From JAJZRJ01 sp040757055 (GTDB lineage Bacteria > Desulfobacterota > Desulfobulbia > Desulfobulbales > Desulfurivibrionaceae), in assembly GCA_040757055.1 (NCBI GenBank), contig JBFLXY010000002.1:1-64000 (forward strand): a stretch of 64,000 bases of DNA, written 5' to 3'. The translations under genes and the position numbers were made by a program. Positions within the stretch are counted from its first letter, which is position 1. Every line of letters starts with the position of its first letter. The notes beneath the pieces were generated by a model. That model was not told the origin of the DNA. It saw only the letters and a program-made list of their open reading frames with translations, and searched no databases. This document shows positions 16,631 through 27,595 of the stretch, piece after piece.

Positions 16631-17268
16631 ACACTTCCCCTTTGGTGCGCGCCGCTTCGGTGGCGGTAACCGGCGGCATCGCCACCGGCAAGAGCAGGGT
16701 GGCTGCGTGCCTCGCCGAGCTGAGCGGGGCGGGGAGACTGGATGCGGACGCGGTCTGCCGTGACCTGCTGCGCCCGGACGCAGCGGGTTGGCTGGCCCTG
16801 CGCCAGGCAATCGATCCCGTTTTTTTCAGGCCGGACGGAGAGCTGGACCGCCCGCGCTTTCGCCAGCGTCTTTTTGCCGATGCCGCCATGCGGGAACGGG
16901 TGAATGGCCTGCTTCATCCCCTGGCCCGCGAGGCCATGCACCGGCAGGCCGAGGCATGGTTGGCCGCAGCCACTTACAGCCGGCTGCTGTTCGAAGTGCC
17001 TTTGCTTTTCGAGGCGGGCTGGCAGAACGATTTCGGCAAGGTGGTCGTGGTGACGGCTGAGCCGGAGGTATGCATCGGACGCCTCATGCGGCGCGACGGC
17101 GTGAGTCGTCAGGCCGCCATGCAGGCGATCGCCGCCCAGATGCCGCTGTCCGAAAAGGTGCGGCTGGCGGATCGGGTGGTGAACAACAGCGGAGACTGGG
17201 AGGCGACCCGGCGGCAGATTGAGGAAATGCTGCCCTTCCTGTGGGCGGGGCCGGAAAAAAACTCTTGA
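16627..17268 (+). CDS. coaE: Dephospho-CoA kinase
   Basis: Last step of coenzyme A synthesis, phosphorylating the 3'-hydroxyl of dephospho-CoA. 213 residues with P-loop GGIATGKS at 16-23, the LDAD substrate region (residues 37-40), and the lid segment containing FEVPLLFEAGW. ATG overlaps the stop of the pseudouridine synthase (ATGA). coaD, the preceding enzyme in the pathway, lies at 48458 in the same window. Confidence 0.92.
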   Translation: MNTSPLVRAASVAVTGGIATGKSRVAACLAELSGAGRLDADAVCRDLLRPDAAGWLALRQAIDPVFFRPDGELDRPRFRQRLFADAAMRERVNGLLHPLAREAMHRQAEAWLAAATYSRLLFEVPLLFEAGWQNDFGKVVVVTAEPEVCIGRLMRRDGVSRQAAMQAIAAQMPLSEKVRLADRVVNNSGDWEATRRQIEEMLPFLWAGPEKNS

Positions 17269-17293
17269 CACGCCTCTGGCATGCCAATAGTAT
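17265..17293 (+). promoter_or_regulatory. Strong sigma-70-type promoter for rho
   Basis: TTGACA (17265-17270), 17-nt spacer, TAGTAT (17288-17293). The -35 overlaps the coaE stop codon. Confidence 0.75.
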
Positions 17294-17714
17294 GGGGGCA
17301 ATTCCGGCTACTGCGGAAGAAGGCAGTGCAATACCGTATTCCCCAGATCCCCCGCGAACAACAGCAATAGGTCACAACATCGAACATGGTCGGCTCTTTT
17401 CCTTGTTGGCCTTCCGACATCGTTCTTTCCCGGGCATGAATTTCAGTGAACAAACCGCAGTACACCACATCTGACGGAACCCCCTGACGACCAGAAACGT
17501 TGTTGTTGCACACGATATTGTTTGAATCCGAGATCGCGAGGCGCGGCAGCCTCTCTGGCGTGATGACTCTCCGCCATTGTGTTCCCTGACTTGAAAGCTG
17601 TTTGTCCACGAACCGCCACCGGGGGTGGCTGGAAACGTGACGAGACCGCAGATGTCACCGGGGCGAATTTTCGTTCCCGGCCCCAATGCCACCAGTGAAG
17701 GAAAAGGCTATTGA
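17294..17714 (+). other. Long untranslated leader of rho
   Basis: About 415 nt between the promoter and the rho start hold no convincing coding frame. The leader is pyrimidine- and C-rich in places with few strong hairpins, compatible with Rho-dependent autoattenuation as known for E. coli rho. No recognised riboswitch was seen. The function is inferred from position only. Confidence 0.45.
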
Positions 17715-18974
17715 ATGAACCTGGCTGAACTGAAACAGATGAAGATTGCCGAGTTGAACCGGCTTGCCCAGCAGTTCAACATCGAAGGCTACAGCGCCAT
17801 GCGCAAGCAGGAGTTGATTTTTTCCCTCCTCCAGGCGCAGCAGACGGCTTCCGAACGAAATGGCGAGAATTACGGCAGCGGCGTCCTGGAGGTGCTGCCC
17901 GACGGATTTGGCTTCCTGCGCGCTCCTGACTATAACTATCTGCCCGGCCCGGACGACATCTATGTGTCGCCGTCCCAGATCCGGCGCCTGAACCTGCGCA
18001 CCGGCGACACCATCGAGGGGCCGGTGCGGGCGCCCAAGGAGGGCGAGCGCTACTTCGCGCTCCTCAAGGTGGACCGCGTCAATTTCGATCCGCCGGAAAA
18101 GTGTCGCGACAAGACCCTCTTCAGCAACCTCACCCCGCTGCACCCCAACGAGCGCATCCGTCTGGAACGCGAGCCGGACAACTACTCCATGCGCATCATG
18201 GACATGATGGCTCCCATCGGCAAGGGGCAGCGCGGCCTCATCGTGGCTCCGCCCCGCACCGGCAAGACCGTGCTCATCAAGGATATCGCCAACTCCATCC
18301 TGAAGAACCACAAGGAGGTCATCCTCATCGTGCTGCTCATCGACGAGCGGCCCGAGGAGGTGACCGACATGGCCCGCAGCGTCAATGCCGAGGTGATCAG
18401 TTCCACCTTTGACGAGCCGCCCCAGCGACATATCCAGGTGGCGGAGATGGTCATCGACAAGGCGCGCCGCCTGGTGGAGCACCAGAAGGACGTGGTGATC
18501 CTGCTCGACAGCATCACCCGCCTCGCCCGCGCTTACAACACCGTGGTGCCGCCCAGCGGCAAGATCCTCTCCGGCGGTGTCGATTCCAACGCCCTGCACC
18601 GGCCCAAGCGCTTCTTCGGCGCGGCCCGCAACATCGAGGAGGGCGGCAGCCTCACCATCATCGCCTCGGCCCTCATCGAGACCGGCAGCCGCATGGACGA
18701 GGTGATCTTCGAGGAGTTCAAGGGCACCGGCAACATGGAGATCGTGCTGGAGCGCAAGCTCGCCGACCGCCGCATCTTCCCGGCCATGGACATGGCCAAG
18801 TCCGGCACCCGCAAGGAGGATCTGCTTCTGCCCCAGGACGAGCTGAACAAGGTCTGGATCCTGCGCAAGCTCCTCGCCTCCATGAATCCGGTGGATGCCA
18901 TGGAGTTCCTGCTGGACAAGATGAAGGGCACCAAGTCCAACGCCGACTTCTTTGCCTCGATGATGCATGGTTGA
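17715..18974 (+). CDS. rho: Transcription termination factor Rho
   Basis: Hexameric RNA-dependent helicase that ends transcription. 419 residues, the normal length, without the large insertion seen in some phyla. N-terminal Rho_N helices (MNLAELKQMKIAELNRLA), an OSB/CSD RNA-binding domain (about 53-125, GFGFLRAPDYNYLPGPDDIY), and the ATPase domain with Walker A APPRTGKT (178-185), Walker B VVILLDSITR and the Q/R-loop region. Start 15 nt after GAAGGAAAAGG. Confidence 0.97.
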   Translation: MNLAELKQMKIAELNRLAQQFNIEGYSAMRKQELIFSLLQAQQTASERNGENYGSGVLEVLPDGFGFLRAPDYNYLPGPDDIYVSPSQIRRLNLRTGDTIEGPVRAPKEGERYFALLKVDRVNFDPPEKCRDKTLFSNLTPLHPNERIRLEREPDNYSMRIMDMMAPIGKGQRGLIVAPPRTGKTVLIKDIANSILKNHKEVILIVLLIDERPEEVTDMARSVNAEVISSTFDEPPQRHIQVAEMVIDKARRLVEHQKDVVILLDSITRLARAYNTVVPPSGKILSGGVDSNALHRPKRFFGAARNIEEGGSLTIIASALIETGSRMDEVIFEEFKGTGNMEIVLERKLADRRIFPAMDMAKSGTRKEDLLLPQDELNKVWILRKLLASMNPVDAMEFLLDKMKGTKSNADFFASMMHG

Positions 18975-19098
18975 GTTGCCCGGTCTTAGGGCTTGAAAAA
19001 AAAATCAAAGCGGTTTATATACCGCGTTTCGATGCAAGAGCATCCCGGCCGGGTTCCTCCCGGTCCGCGGAGGCATGATGCCACTGGAGGACATGAAC

Positions 19099-19308
19099 AT
19101 GAAGCAGGATATCCATCCCGAGTACCATAAGATCAAGGCCAGCTGCGCCTGCGGCAACGAGGTGGAGCTGGGCTCGGTGATGCCGGAGATGAAGGTGGAA
19201 ATCTGTTCCGCCTGCCATCCCTATTTCACCGGCAAGCAGAAGCTCATCGACTCGGCTGGCCGGGTCGAGAAATTCCTCAAGAAATACGGCAAGAAGCTGG
19301 AGAAGTAG
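19099..19308 (+). CDS. rpmE: 50S ribosomal protein L31
   Basis: 69 residues. Two nearby ATGs exist; 19099 is chosen because GGAGG is 8 nt upstream (only 2 nt before 19093) and it gives the family start MKQDIHPEYH. It is the Cys-containing, zinc-binding form (CAC near the N-terminus and CSAC further on), not the zinc-free paralogue induced in starvation. Between rho and prfA, a common gene order. Confidence 0.95.
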   Translation: MKQDIHPEYHKIKASCACGNEVELGSVMPEMKVEICSACHPYFTGKQKLIDSAGRVEKFLKKYGKKLEK

Positions 19309-19332
19309 CTCGCTTCATTGTTGTTGTTGCGT

Positions 19333-19388
19333 ACGCCCTGCGGCTGCCTGTCATCAGGTTCTTGCCCGTAGGGCGTTCTTTTTTTTTC
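19333..19388 (+). terminator. Intrinsic terminator after rpmE
   Basis: ACGCCCTGCGG (19333-19343) pairs with CCGTAGGGCGT (19366-19376), followed by a long T-run to 19387. It ends only 25 nt before the prfA start codon, so prfA must be read through or have its own start nearby. Confidence 0.85.
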
Positions 19389-19412
19389 GCCTTCTGCGCG
19401 CGAGATCACCCC

Positions 19413-20480
<1,068 letters not shown>

Positions 20481-20489
20481 CCGGACGCC

Positions 20490-21353
20490 ATGCGGATCGG
20501 TGAGTTTCTGCAGCATGCCCGTCTCCGCCTTGGCGCCGCCGGCGTGGCCGAAGCCGACGTGGAGGCCGCCCTGCTGCTGGGCCATTTTCTGCGCCAGAGC
20601 CGGGCGGCGCTTTTCCTCCACGCGGGAGAGGAGATTCCTGCTGCCGAGCTGAACGCCGCCGAGGCGGCCCTGACCCGCCGGTTTGCCCGCGAACCGCTCG
20701 CCTATATCCTGGGCGAGCAGGAATTCTGGTCCCGCACCTTCCATGTTACCCCGGCCGTACTCATCCCGCGGCCAGAGACAGAGCGCATCATCGAACTGGC
20801 CCTGGAGCGCTGTCCCGACCGTCATCATCCCTATCGGTTCCTCGATCTCGGCACTGGCAGCGGCATCCTGGCCATTGTTCTGGCCTGCGAATTCCCGGCC
20901 GCACAGGTGGTGGCCGTGGACCGGTCGCTGGCGGCGTTGCAGGTGGCACGCGGCAACGCCGTCCGGCACGGGGTGGCAAGACGGCTGCAATTCCTTCGAG
21001 CCGATTGGCTTGCCGCCTGCACCGAGGTTGCGGTTTTCGACATGGTGGTGGCGAATCCGCCTTACATCGCCGCCGCGGTGATGGAGACCCTGATGCCGGA
21101 GGTGAGGGATTTTGAGCCGCATGGCGCGCTCAACGGCGGCGAGGCCGGCATGCGGGATATCGCCGTCATCGCGGGGCAGGTGGCGTCGGTGCTCAGGGCG
21201 GGTGGCTGGCTGCTGATGGAAATCGGTGCGGATCAGCGGGAGCTGGTGTTGCGGTGCTTGGTTTCGCTTGGCAAATATGATAGGGTGGAGGTCCAGCCGG
21301 ACTATGCCGGCTTGCCCCGGGTGCTTGTGGCCCGGCGTCGTGCGAACGAATAA
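20490..21353 (+). CDS. prmC: Release factor glutamine methyltransferase
   Basis: Methylates the Gln of the GGQ loop in release factors using SAM. 287 residues: helical N-terminal substrate domain (about 1-85), then a Rossmann methyltransferase domain with LDLGTGSGILAI and the NPPY catalytic tetrad in VVANPPYIA. It begins 9 nt after prfA, whose product is its substrate. Confidence 0.94.
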   Translation: MRIGEFLQHARLRLGAAGVAEADVEAALLLGHFLRQSRAALFLHAGEEIPAAELNAAEAALTRRFAREPLAYILGEQEFWSRTFHVTPAVLIPRPETERIIELALERCPDRHHPYRFLDLGTGSGILAIVLACEFPAAQVVAVDRSLAALQVARGNAVRHGVARRLQFLRADWLAACTEVAVFDMVVANPPYIAAAVMETLMPEVRDFEPHGALNGGEAGMRDIAVIAGQVASVLRAGGWLLMEIGADQRELVLRCLVSLGKYDRVEVQPDYAGLPRVLVARRRANE

Positions 21354-21368
21354 TTCCGTAAGGCTTTT

Positions 21369-22631
<1,263 letters not shown>

Positions 22632-22666
22632 TCGCCTTATTCGGGGTTCCGCCCCTCGTCAACGCT

Positions 22667-24499
22667 TCAGACCGCAGGCAGGGTCAAGGTTACGGAGGTG
22701 CCTTCCCCCACGCTGCTTGTCACCCGCACCTCGCCGCCGTGTTCGTCCAGGATCTTTTGTACCATGGCGAGGCCCAGGCCGCTGCCCTGCGGCTTGGTGG
22801 TGAAGTACGGGTCCATGATGCGGTCGAGAATTTCCGCCGCGATGCCACTGCCGGTGTCCTGCACCGTAATCTGCACCGTCCCCCGCTTTTCCCCGAGTCT
22901 CGCCGTCACCGTGAGGGTGCCGCCCTGCTCCATGGCCTGCAGGCTGTTGAGGTAGAGATTGAGCAGCACCTGGTTGAGCCGGTCGCGATCTCCGAGAGCC
23001 GGCGGGAGGTCGGGGGCAACGTCATGGCTGACGGCGACACCCATGCTTGCCGCGTCACCGGCGATCAGGGCAAGGGAATTGGCCAGCAGCGGTTCCAGGT
23101 CGAGTGATTCCCGGTTGAGTGGCAGGGGCTTGGCGTAGTTGAGCAGCTCGGTGATCGCCCGGTTGAGCCGCTCCACTTCCTGGATGAGCAGGCTGGCGGA
23201 GTGGCGCTCCTGGCTCGTTTCGGCAAAGGCGGAACCGAGCAGGGCGGCGAGCCCCTTGATGGAGCTTAGGGGGTTGCGCACCTCATGGGCCACGCCGGCC
23301 GCCATCTTCCCCAGCGACACCAGGCGTTCGTGCTTGCGCATCTCCTTTTCCAGGGTCTTGAGCCGGGTCAGATCGTGGAGCAGCAGCACCCGGCCGATAA
23401 CGGTCGCGTTATCGTCTGAGACCGGCACCGAACTGGCGTGGAGGGTCACGGCGTTGGCGCCGCTGGTCAGATCGAGTTCACGCTCCAGAAGTTCCTCGTT
23501 GGCGGTGGCAGGGGTGAAGAAGGGAGCCAGGGAAGGCGGCAGCACCTCGGCCGCCTTGCGGTTGAGGGCAAAATCCGCGGCAATGCCGGTCAATTCCCCG
23601 GCCTGGGCGTTGAAGGTCTTGATGCATCCCTCCTGATCGGTGGCAATGATCCCCACCGGCAGCCGGGAGATGATGAGGCCCGTGAATGCCTGGATGTAGC
23701 GGAGGGTCTGCTGGGCACTTTTGTGGCCCTGTGCCGACAGCAGGGCCATCCAGCTGCCGATGCCGACCAGCAGGATTGCCAGCGAGATAAAGAGGATATG
23801 GTAGAGATCCTGACGGATCACCTTTTCCTCCTCGCTCATGTCGAGACCGACCATGATGAAGCGGGTCCTGCCCTCGGCAAAGGTGTCGGTCGGCGGTGGA
23901 GCGCCGCCCATGGGTTGCTGCCGGCACCATTCGCCAGGGCCCATCCCGTGCCCGCCGCCGTTTTCAGATTCGGCTCCCATGGGCGGCGGCATGTGCATGA
24001 AACGTCCAGCCCCTGGGCCGCGGCCATGGAACGGCCGGAAAAGACTTGTGACCTCGAAGACCTTGTGGGGCGCAGAGGGGCGTTCCAGTATCCTGTGCCG
24101 GCCGCCCCGTGGCGGCATCTCGCTGGGCTCGGCCAGCTGATGATCGAGGGTGGTGCCGACCAGTTGCCGGTTGCTGTGGGCCAGGATGCGGCCCTGTTCG
24201 TCCACCACGGCGATGTAGAGGATGCCGGACTCGCCTGCGGCCTGTTCCACCAGGTGCTGCATCTGGGTGGCGGCAGGAACGCCGCCCATCATCATCGAGG
24301 CGCGGGTGCCGGCTCCGACGAATCGGATCACCGACATGCCCCGGTGAAAGAGGCTTTCGGTGATGAGGCGTCGCTCCCGCTGGAGGTTGTTGACGGTGAA
24401 GAAGATGACGATGCCGAGGAGGATGCCGATGGCCGCGGCCAACAGCCACGGCGAGGCGAAGAGCAAAGGGTGCTGCGGCAGTTTTTTGGTGCGTCCCAT
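22667..24499 (-). CDS. Membrane sensor histidine kinase, ZraS/NtrB-like
   Basis: A 610-residue sensor kinase. Two membrane helices (about 15-37 and 233-255) flank a large periplasmic sensor whose distal loop (about 155-205) is rich in Met, His, Gly and Pro with one Cys, suggesting metal binding. A PAS domain (about 270-380), HisKA with phosphoacceptor H405 (AHEVRNP), and HATPase follow (NLYLNSLQAM, DTGSGI, GSGLGLAM). The NtrB-type kinase core usually pairs with a sigma-54 activator, but no response regulator is adjacent. It is divergent from the Spy/ZraP-like gene, as zraSR is from zraP in E. coli. Confidence 0.82.
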   Translation of the reverse strand: MGRTKKLPQHPLLFASPWLLAAAIGILLGIVIFFTVNNLQRERRLITESLFHRGMSVIRFVGAGTRASMMMGGVPAATQMQHLVEQAAGESGILYIAVVDEQGRILAHSNRQLVGTTLDHQLAEPSEMPPRGGRHRILERPSAPHKVFEVTSLFRPFHGRGPGAGRFMHMPPPMGAESENGGGHGMGPGEWCRQQPMGGAPPPTDTFAEGRTRFIMVGLDMSEEEKVIRQDLYHILFISLAILLVGIGSWMALLSAQGHKSAQQTLRYIQAFTGLIISRLPVGIIATDQEGCIKTFNAQAGELTGIAADFALNRKAAEVLPPSLAPFFTPATANEELLERELDLTSGANAVTLHASSVPVSDDNATVIGRVLLLHDLTRLKTLEKEMRKHERLVSLGKMAAGVAHEVRNPLSSIKGLAALLGSAFAETSQERHSASLLIQEVERLNRAITELLNYAKPLPLNRESLDLEPLLANSLALIAGDAASMGVAVSHDVAPDLPPALGDRDRLNQVLLNLYLNSLQAMEQGGTLTVTARLGEKRGTVQITVQDTGSGIAAEILDRIMDPYFTTKPQGSGLGLAMVQKILDEHGGEVRVTSSVGEGTSVTLTLPAV

Positions 24500-24785
24500 G
24501 GAGACCCCGGTGGTTGTGTGTTCGTTCTCGTGGGAACCACCTTACAATAACCATGCCGTGGTTGCATGATTCTTCTTGGGGGTGGCATGGGGTCCACGGG
24601 GGCTGGCCAGGCCGGCGTGACCGGGAACGACGCTGCCGGTGCGGAGGGTTGGATAAAAAAGAGGCACGGCGCGTCAGGACTGGATAAAAAAGAAACACCG
24701 CTGGTCTCTCCCGGCGGCGGAAAAAGCCGGGGGAAAATAAAAAAAATGACGTTGTTTCGGTTGGTTCCGATTTTGAAGACAGGGG
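24500..24785. other. Divergent intergenic region upstream of the kinase and ZraP-like genes
   Basis: No coding frame was supported. Part is A-rich (24709-24752). Activator binding sites are expected here for the sigma-54 promoter at 24786, but no clear dyad was identified by eye. Confidence 0.35.
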
Positions 24786-24801
24786 TGGCACGGATATTGA
24801 T
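24786..24801 (+). promoter_or_regulatory. Predicted sigma-54 (-24/-12) promoter of the ZraP-like gene
   Basis: TGGCAC, five bases, TTGAT: perfect -24 element with GG, correct spacing, and a -12 element differing from TTGCT at one base. It lies 61 nt before the start codon. ZraP-type genes are known to be sigma-54 dependent. Confidence 0.65.
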
Positions 24802-24861
24802 AAAAAACCGGTCAGCAGCGCCAGACATGGTGCATCAATCCACCCAACTGGAGGTAGACGT

Positions 24862-25293
24862 ATGAAAAAGAGTGTCATGACGATCTTTGCCGTAGCGGTT
24901 CTTGGTCTCGCAATCTCTCAGGTGGCGGACGCGCGCCCCGGCATGGGGCCCGGCATGGGGCCGGGATATGGCCAGCAGGCCCTCGACCCGGCCACCAAGA
25001 AGGCCCAGGAGAAATTTTTCAAGGAGACCACCGAACTTCGCAAGAAGATGACCGCCAAGCGGGCCGAGATGCACGCCCTGATGAGCGGCGCCAGTCCGGA
25101 TGGCCAGAAGGCGGCCAGGCTCTCGGAGGAGATGTTCGACTTGCGGGAGCAGTTGCGCGAAAAGGCTCAGGCGGCCGGGCTTCCTGCCGGCATGGGCGGT
25201 GGTTTCTGCGGCGGCCCGGGCAAGGGTGGCGGCATGATGATGGGCATGGGCGGCGGCATGAAGGGTGGTTACGGTCCGCACCGCAGCTGGTAG
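24862..25293 (+). CDS. Spy/ZraP-like periplasmic metal-binding protein
   Basis: A 143-residue exported protein: signal peptide (MKKSVMTIFAVAVLGLAI, cut near ADA), Gly/Met/Pro repeats (GMGPGMGPGYG), a helical Spy/CpxP core (about 36-105, KKAQEKFFKETTELRKKMTA), and a Gly/Met-rich tail with FCGGPGKG and a final GPHRSW. ZraP is a zinc-binding periplasmic chaperone in enterobacteria. The Met-rich segments echo the composition of the neighbouring kinase sensor loop, so both may see the same metal (zinc or copper). GGAGG precedes the start. Confidence 0.82.
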   Translation: MKKSVMTIFAVAVLGLAISQVADARPGMGPGMGPGYGQQALDPATKKAQEKFFKETTELRKKMTAKRAEMHALMSGASPDGQKAARLSEEMFDLREQLREKAQAAGLPAGMGGGFCGGPGKGGGMMMGMGGGMKGGYGPHRSW

Positions 25294-25321
25294 GCGAAAC
25301 GTTTTCCCCCCCCTCTCTCTG

Positions 25322-25357
25322 GGCAGGCCTCTGTTATGGAGCGCCTGCCTTTTTTTG
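25322..25357 (+). terminator. Intrinsic terminator after the ZraP-like gene
   Basis: GGCAGGC (25322-25328) pairs with GCCTGCC (25343-25349), followed by TTTTTTTT. Its right half overlaps the 3' end of the convergent DUF166 gene. Confidence 0.8.
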
Positions 25358-25984
25358 TGCCTGGAGCGCCTTGGCAAGGGCGGCATGATGGACATGGCCG
25401 GCATGGTGAACCGCGCTTTTGCCTGAGATCGGGTCAAAGGCGCTGGGGTCGGCGTGGCAGAGATACTGGACCTCCCGGGGGTAAGCCACCACGGCCTCTT
25501 CCGGCGTGAGGCCGAGAATCTGCGGGATCGCCTCCCAGGTGGCCCCACAGGAGGCGCCGCGCCGCACCACGATTTCCGCGATGCGACCGTGGGCGTCGAG
25601 ACGGAGGTCAAGTTCCGGAAAGCCGAACTGTTCGCCGTAATGGCCCAGGCCCTGGTGGCGGCCGAGCCCGCAGCAGGTGAAGGGGGTGTGGCCATACCGG
25701 CAGTTGCGGCCCGAGGCAACCAGCGGTATCCGCTGTCTTTCGCAGACCGCCGCGAGATAGTCGAGCAGATCGGGGTGCCGGAGGAAACTGAGGACGAGGT
25801 CGCCGGCAAAGTGTTCGGGCAGATGGGCCTCAGGTTCATCGACCAGGGGTGGCAGGCCGGTGGGCACGGTGATGACTTCGGCGATCTCGATGTGGCGGCC
25901 ATACTCCCTGATGCCGCTGATTTTCAGGGCACCGGCCTCGCCTTCCTGCACGACGGCAATGCGGGTGATCTGTGTGCTTTTCAT
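25334..25984 (-). CDS. DUF166-family protein
   Basis: A 216-residue protein recognised as the DUF166 family, found in archaea and Desulfobacterota, of unknown role. It opens with a strand-turn-strand (ITRIAVVQEGEAGALKISGI), has a Cys-rich centre (NCRYGHTPFTCCGLG) and a further ASCGATWEA, and ends in a His-rich helix (VHHAGHVHHAALAKAL). The four or more Cys and clustered His suggest a metal or cluster site. The start at 25984 follows GGGAGCGCC. It stands alone on its strand upstream of an unknown small gene. Confidence 0.7.
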   Translation of the reverse strand: MKSTQITRIAVVQEGEAGALKISGIREYGRHIEIAEVITVPTGLPPLVDEPEAHLPEHFAGDLVLSFLRHPDLLDYLAAVCERQRIPLVASGRNCRYGHTPFTCCGLGRHQGLGHYGEQFGFPELDLRLDAHGRIAEIVVRRGASCGATWEAIPQILGLTPEEAVVAYPREVQYLCHADPSAFDPISGKSAVHHAGHVHHAALAKALQAQKKAGAP

Positions 25985-26111
25985 GGCGCTCCCTGGTTGG
26001 AAAGGAAAAGATAGGCGGTTTTGCGGCCGGCGTAAAGGGAAAAGCGCGGACCATGGTTGGGGAGACCCGGTCCGCGCTGCGCGGAAAGAGGAGAGAGAGG
26101 AGGAGAAGAGT

Positions 26112-26474
26112 TCAGTGGCTCAGGACGCTGATCATGGGCGGAAAATCAGGCTCGCTTTGGGCGACTGCCCGGTTGATTTCCTGGAGCAGGCAGGCCACGA
26201 CCGCTTCGAGCCGTTCGTGCGGCAGGCCGAGGGCGAAGGCGAGATCGGCCAGGGAGCGGTCGCTGCCCAGATGCTCTTCGGCCACAATGATCTTGAGATA
26301 ATCGCTGCTGATGAAATCCCTGGTGCTGGCAGCGATGCCATGCAGGCTGGCGCAGGCCTGGTCGTATGTATGGCCCTTGGCCAAGGCGGTGCGGATCTGC
26401 TGGGTCGCCTTTTCGTAAATCTGATACCCTTCCGGCGTGAATCCCGGCCATTCCGGCGTGTGTTCCCAAGACAT
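26112..26474 (-). CDS. Small conserved-looking protein of unknown function
   Basis: 120 residues starting at an ATG (26474) preceded by AGGAGGGGAG. It opens MSWEHTPEWPGFTPEGYQIY and is then predicted helical, with three helix-turn segments (TYDQACASLHGIAAS, DYLKIIVAEEH, SLADLAFALGLPHERLEAVV) that could form a compact helical or HTH-like bundle. No signal peptide or membrane span. The family is not recognised. It lies upstream of DUF166 on the same strand with about 130 nt between. Confidence 0.6.
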   Translation of the reverse strand: MSWEHTPEWPGFTPEGYQIYEKATQQIRTALAKGHTYDQACASLHGIAASTRDFISSDYLKIIVAEEHLGSDRSLADLAFALGLPHERLEAVVACLLQEINRAVAQSEPDFPPMISVLSH

Positions 26475-26653
26475 TACCGTGATCTCCCCTCCTGGTGGTT
26501 CGTGCGTCCGGAGGTTCCCTGGGCGGGATCGGCTCCGGACCGTTCTGCTGGAAAATAATGTAGGGAGATTTTCTGACATATTTCTTACAATCAAGACGCG
26601 GGGCAGGATTTTTTCAAGGGTGTTGCTTTTTCCTTCTAACCAGTTGGAATACG

Positions 26654-27595
26654 ATGAAAAAAAAGCAAAGGCAGGAGAATCTCCCGGTGGAGCAGCAGGC
26701 TGCGCGGTGCAGCGCTGCAAGAATTTTGTGGGGAGTGCTGGCGGGGGTTGTGCTGCTGACCGCCCCCGCCGCGGCCTTCACGCCGCCCGACCCGGCGCTG
26801 CTGGCGGCGACCTATCAGGGCGGGGAGGTTTTCAGGTATGCCGTTTCCTGGCTCGGGATCCCGGCCGGCGAACTGGAGATGCGCATTGAAAAAAATCCGG
26901 GGCAGGCGGGGCAGTTTTTTCTGCGGGTGACCGCCAGAACCACGGGGGTGCTGGACGTCATCTATCCGGTGGAGGACCGCTTCGTCACCGTGGTCGAGGG
27001 AGAGCGGCGCCTGCCGCTCCGCTGCTTTCAGGATCAGCAGGAACGGGGGCGGCTCAACCGGCGGCTTTATGTCTACGATCAACAGCGCCGGCTGGTCACC
27101 TACATGAAGAACGACAATCCGCCCGAGGTTTCCCAGGTGGACGGACCGGTGCACAACGAATTTTCCGCCTTCTTCTACATGCGCAGCCTGCACTTTGCCG
27201 CGGGCGAAGTGCCGGTGGTGCCCACCTTTGCCGACAAAAAGCGGCATGAGGTGGAGGTCTTTGTCGACCGCCGCGAGACGATCCCCTCGCTCATGGGTGA
27301 CAAGGCCACCCTGCAGGTGCGGCCCCATCTGACCTTCAAGGGGTATTATGAAAAGATGGGCGACCCCCAGATCTGGCTGACCGACGACCAGCACCGCATC
27401 CCGTTGCTGATCAAGGCCAAGATCATCATCGGCTCGCTCACCGGCCGCCTGATCGAGTATCAGGGTCCGCTGGGCTCCTTCAAGGAGGTGCCCCCGCCGT
27501 CGCAGGCCCAGCCGCAGCCGATTGCACCGGGCACCACCATCTCCACGCCGGAGGTGTCGATCACGATTCGGGGCAGCGAGCAGCCGGCCCAGTGA
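26654..27595 (+). CDS. DUF3108-family exported protein
   Basis: 313 residues. A basic N-terminus and hydrophobic helix (about 22-41, ILWGVLAGVVLLTAPAAAF) form a signal sequence. The body is a DUF3108 beta-rich domain (EVFRYAVSWLGIPAGELEM, then TTGVLDVIYPVEDRF), a family seen in envelope proteins with a lipocalin-like barrel. A Pro/Gln-rich tail follows. The last 35 nt overlap the convergent rsmA 3' end. The function is unknown; the initiation region lacks a strong ribosome-binding site. Confidence 0.75.
   Translation: MKKKQRQENLPVEQQAARCSAARILWGVLAGVVLLTAPAAAFTPPDPALLAATYQGGEVFRYAVSWLGIPAGELEMRIEKNPGQAGQFFLRVTARTTGVLDVIYPVEDRFVTVVEGERRLPLRCFQDQQERGRLNRRLYVYDQQRRLVTYMKNDNPPEVSQVDGPVHNEFSAFFYMRSLHFAAGEVPVVPTFADKKRHEVEVFVDRRETIPSLMGDKATLQVRPHLTFKGYYEKMGDPQIWLTDDQHRIPLLIKAKIIIGSLTGRLIEYQGPLGSFKEVPPPSQAQPQPIAPGTTISTPEVSITIRGSEQPAQ

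Noticed and set aside
18975..19098. L31-type leader control element between rho and rpmE
   Set aside because: Some GC-rich pairing is possible but no recognisable conserved fold.
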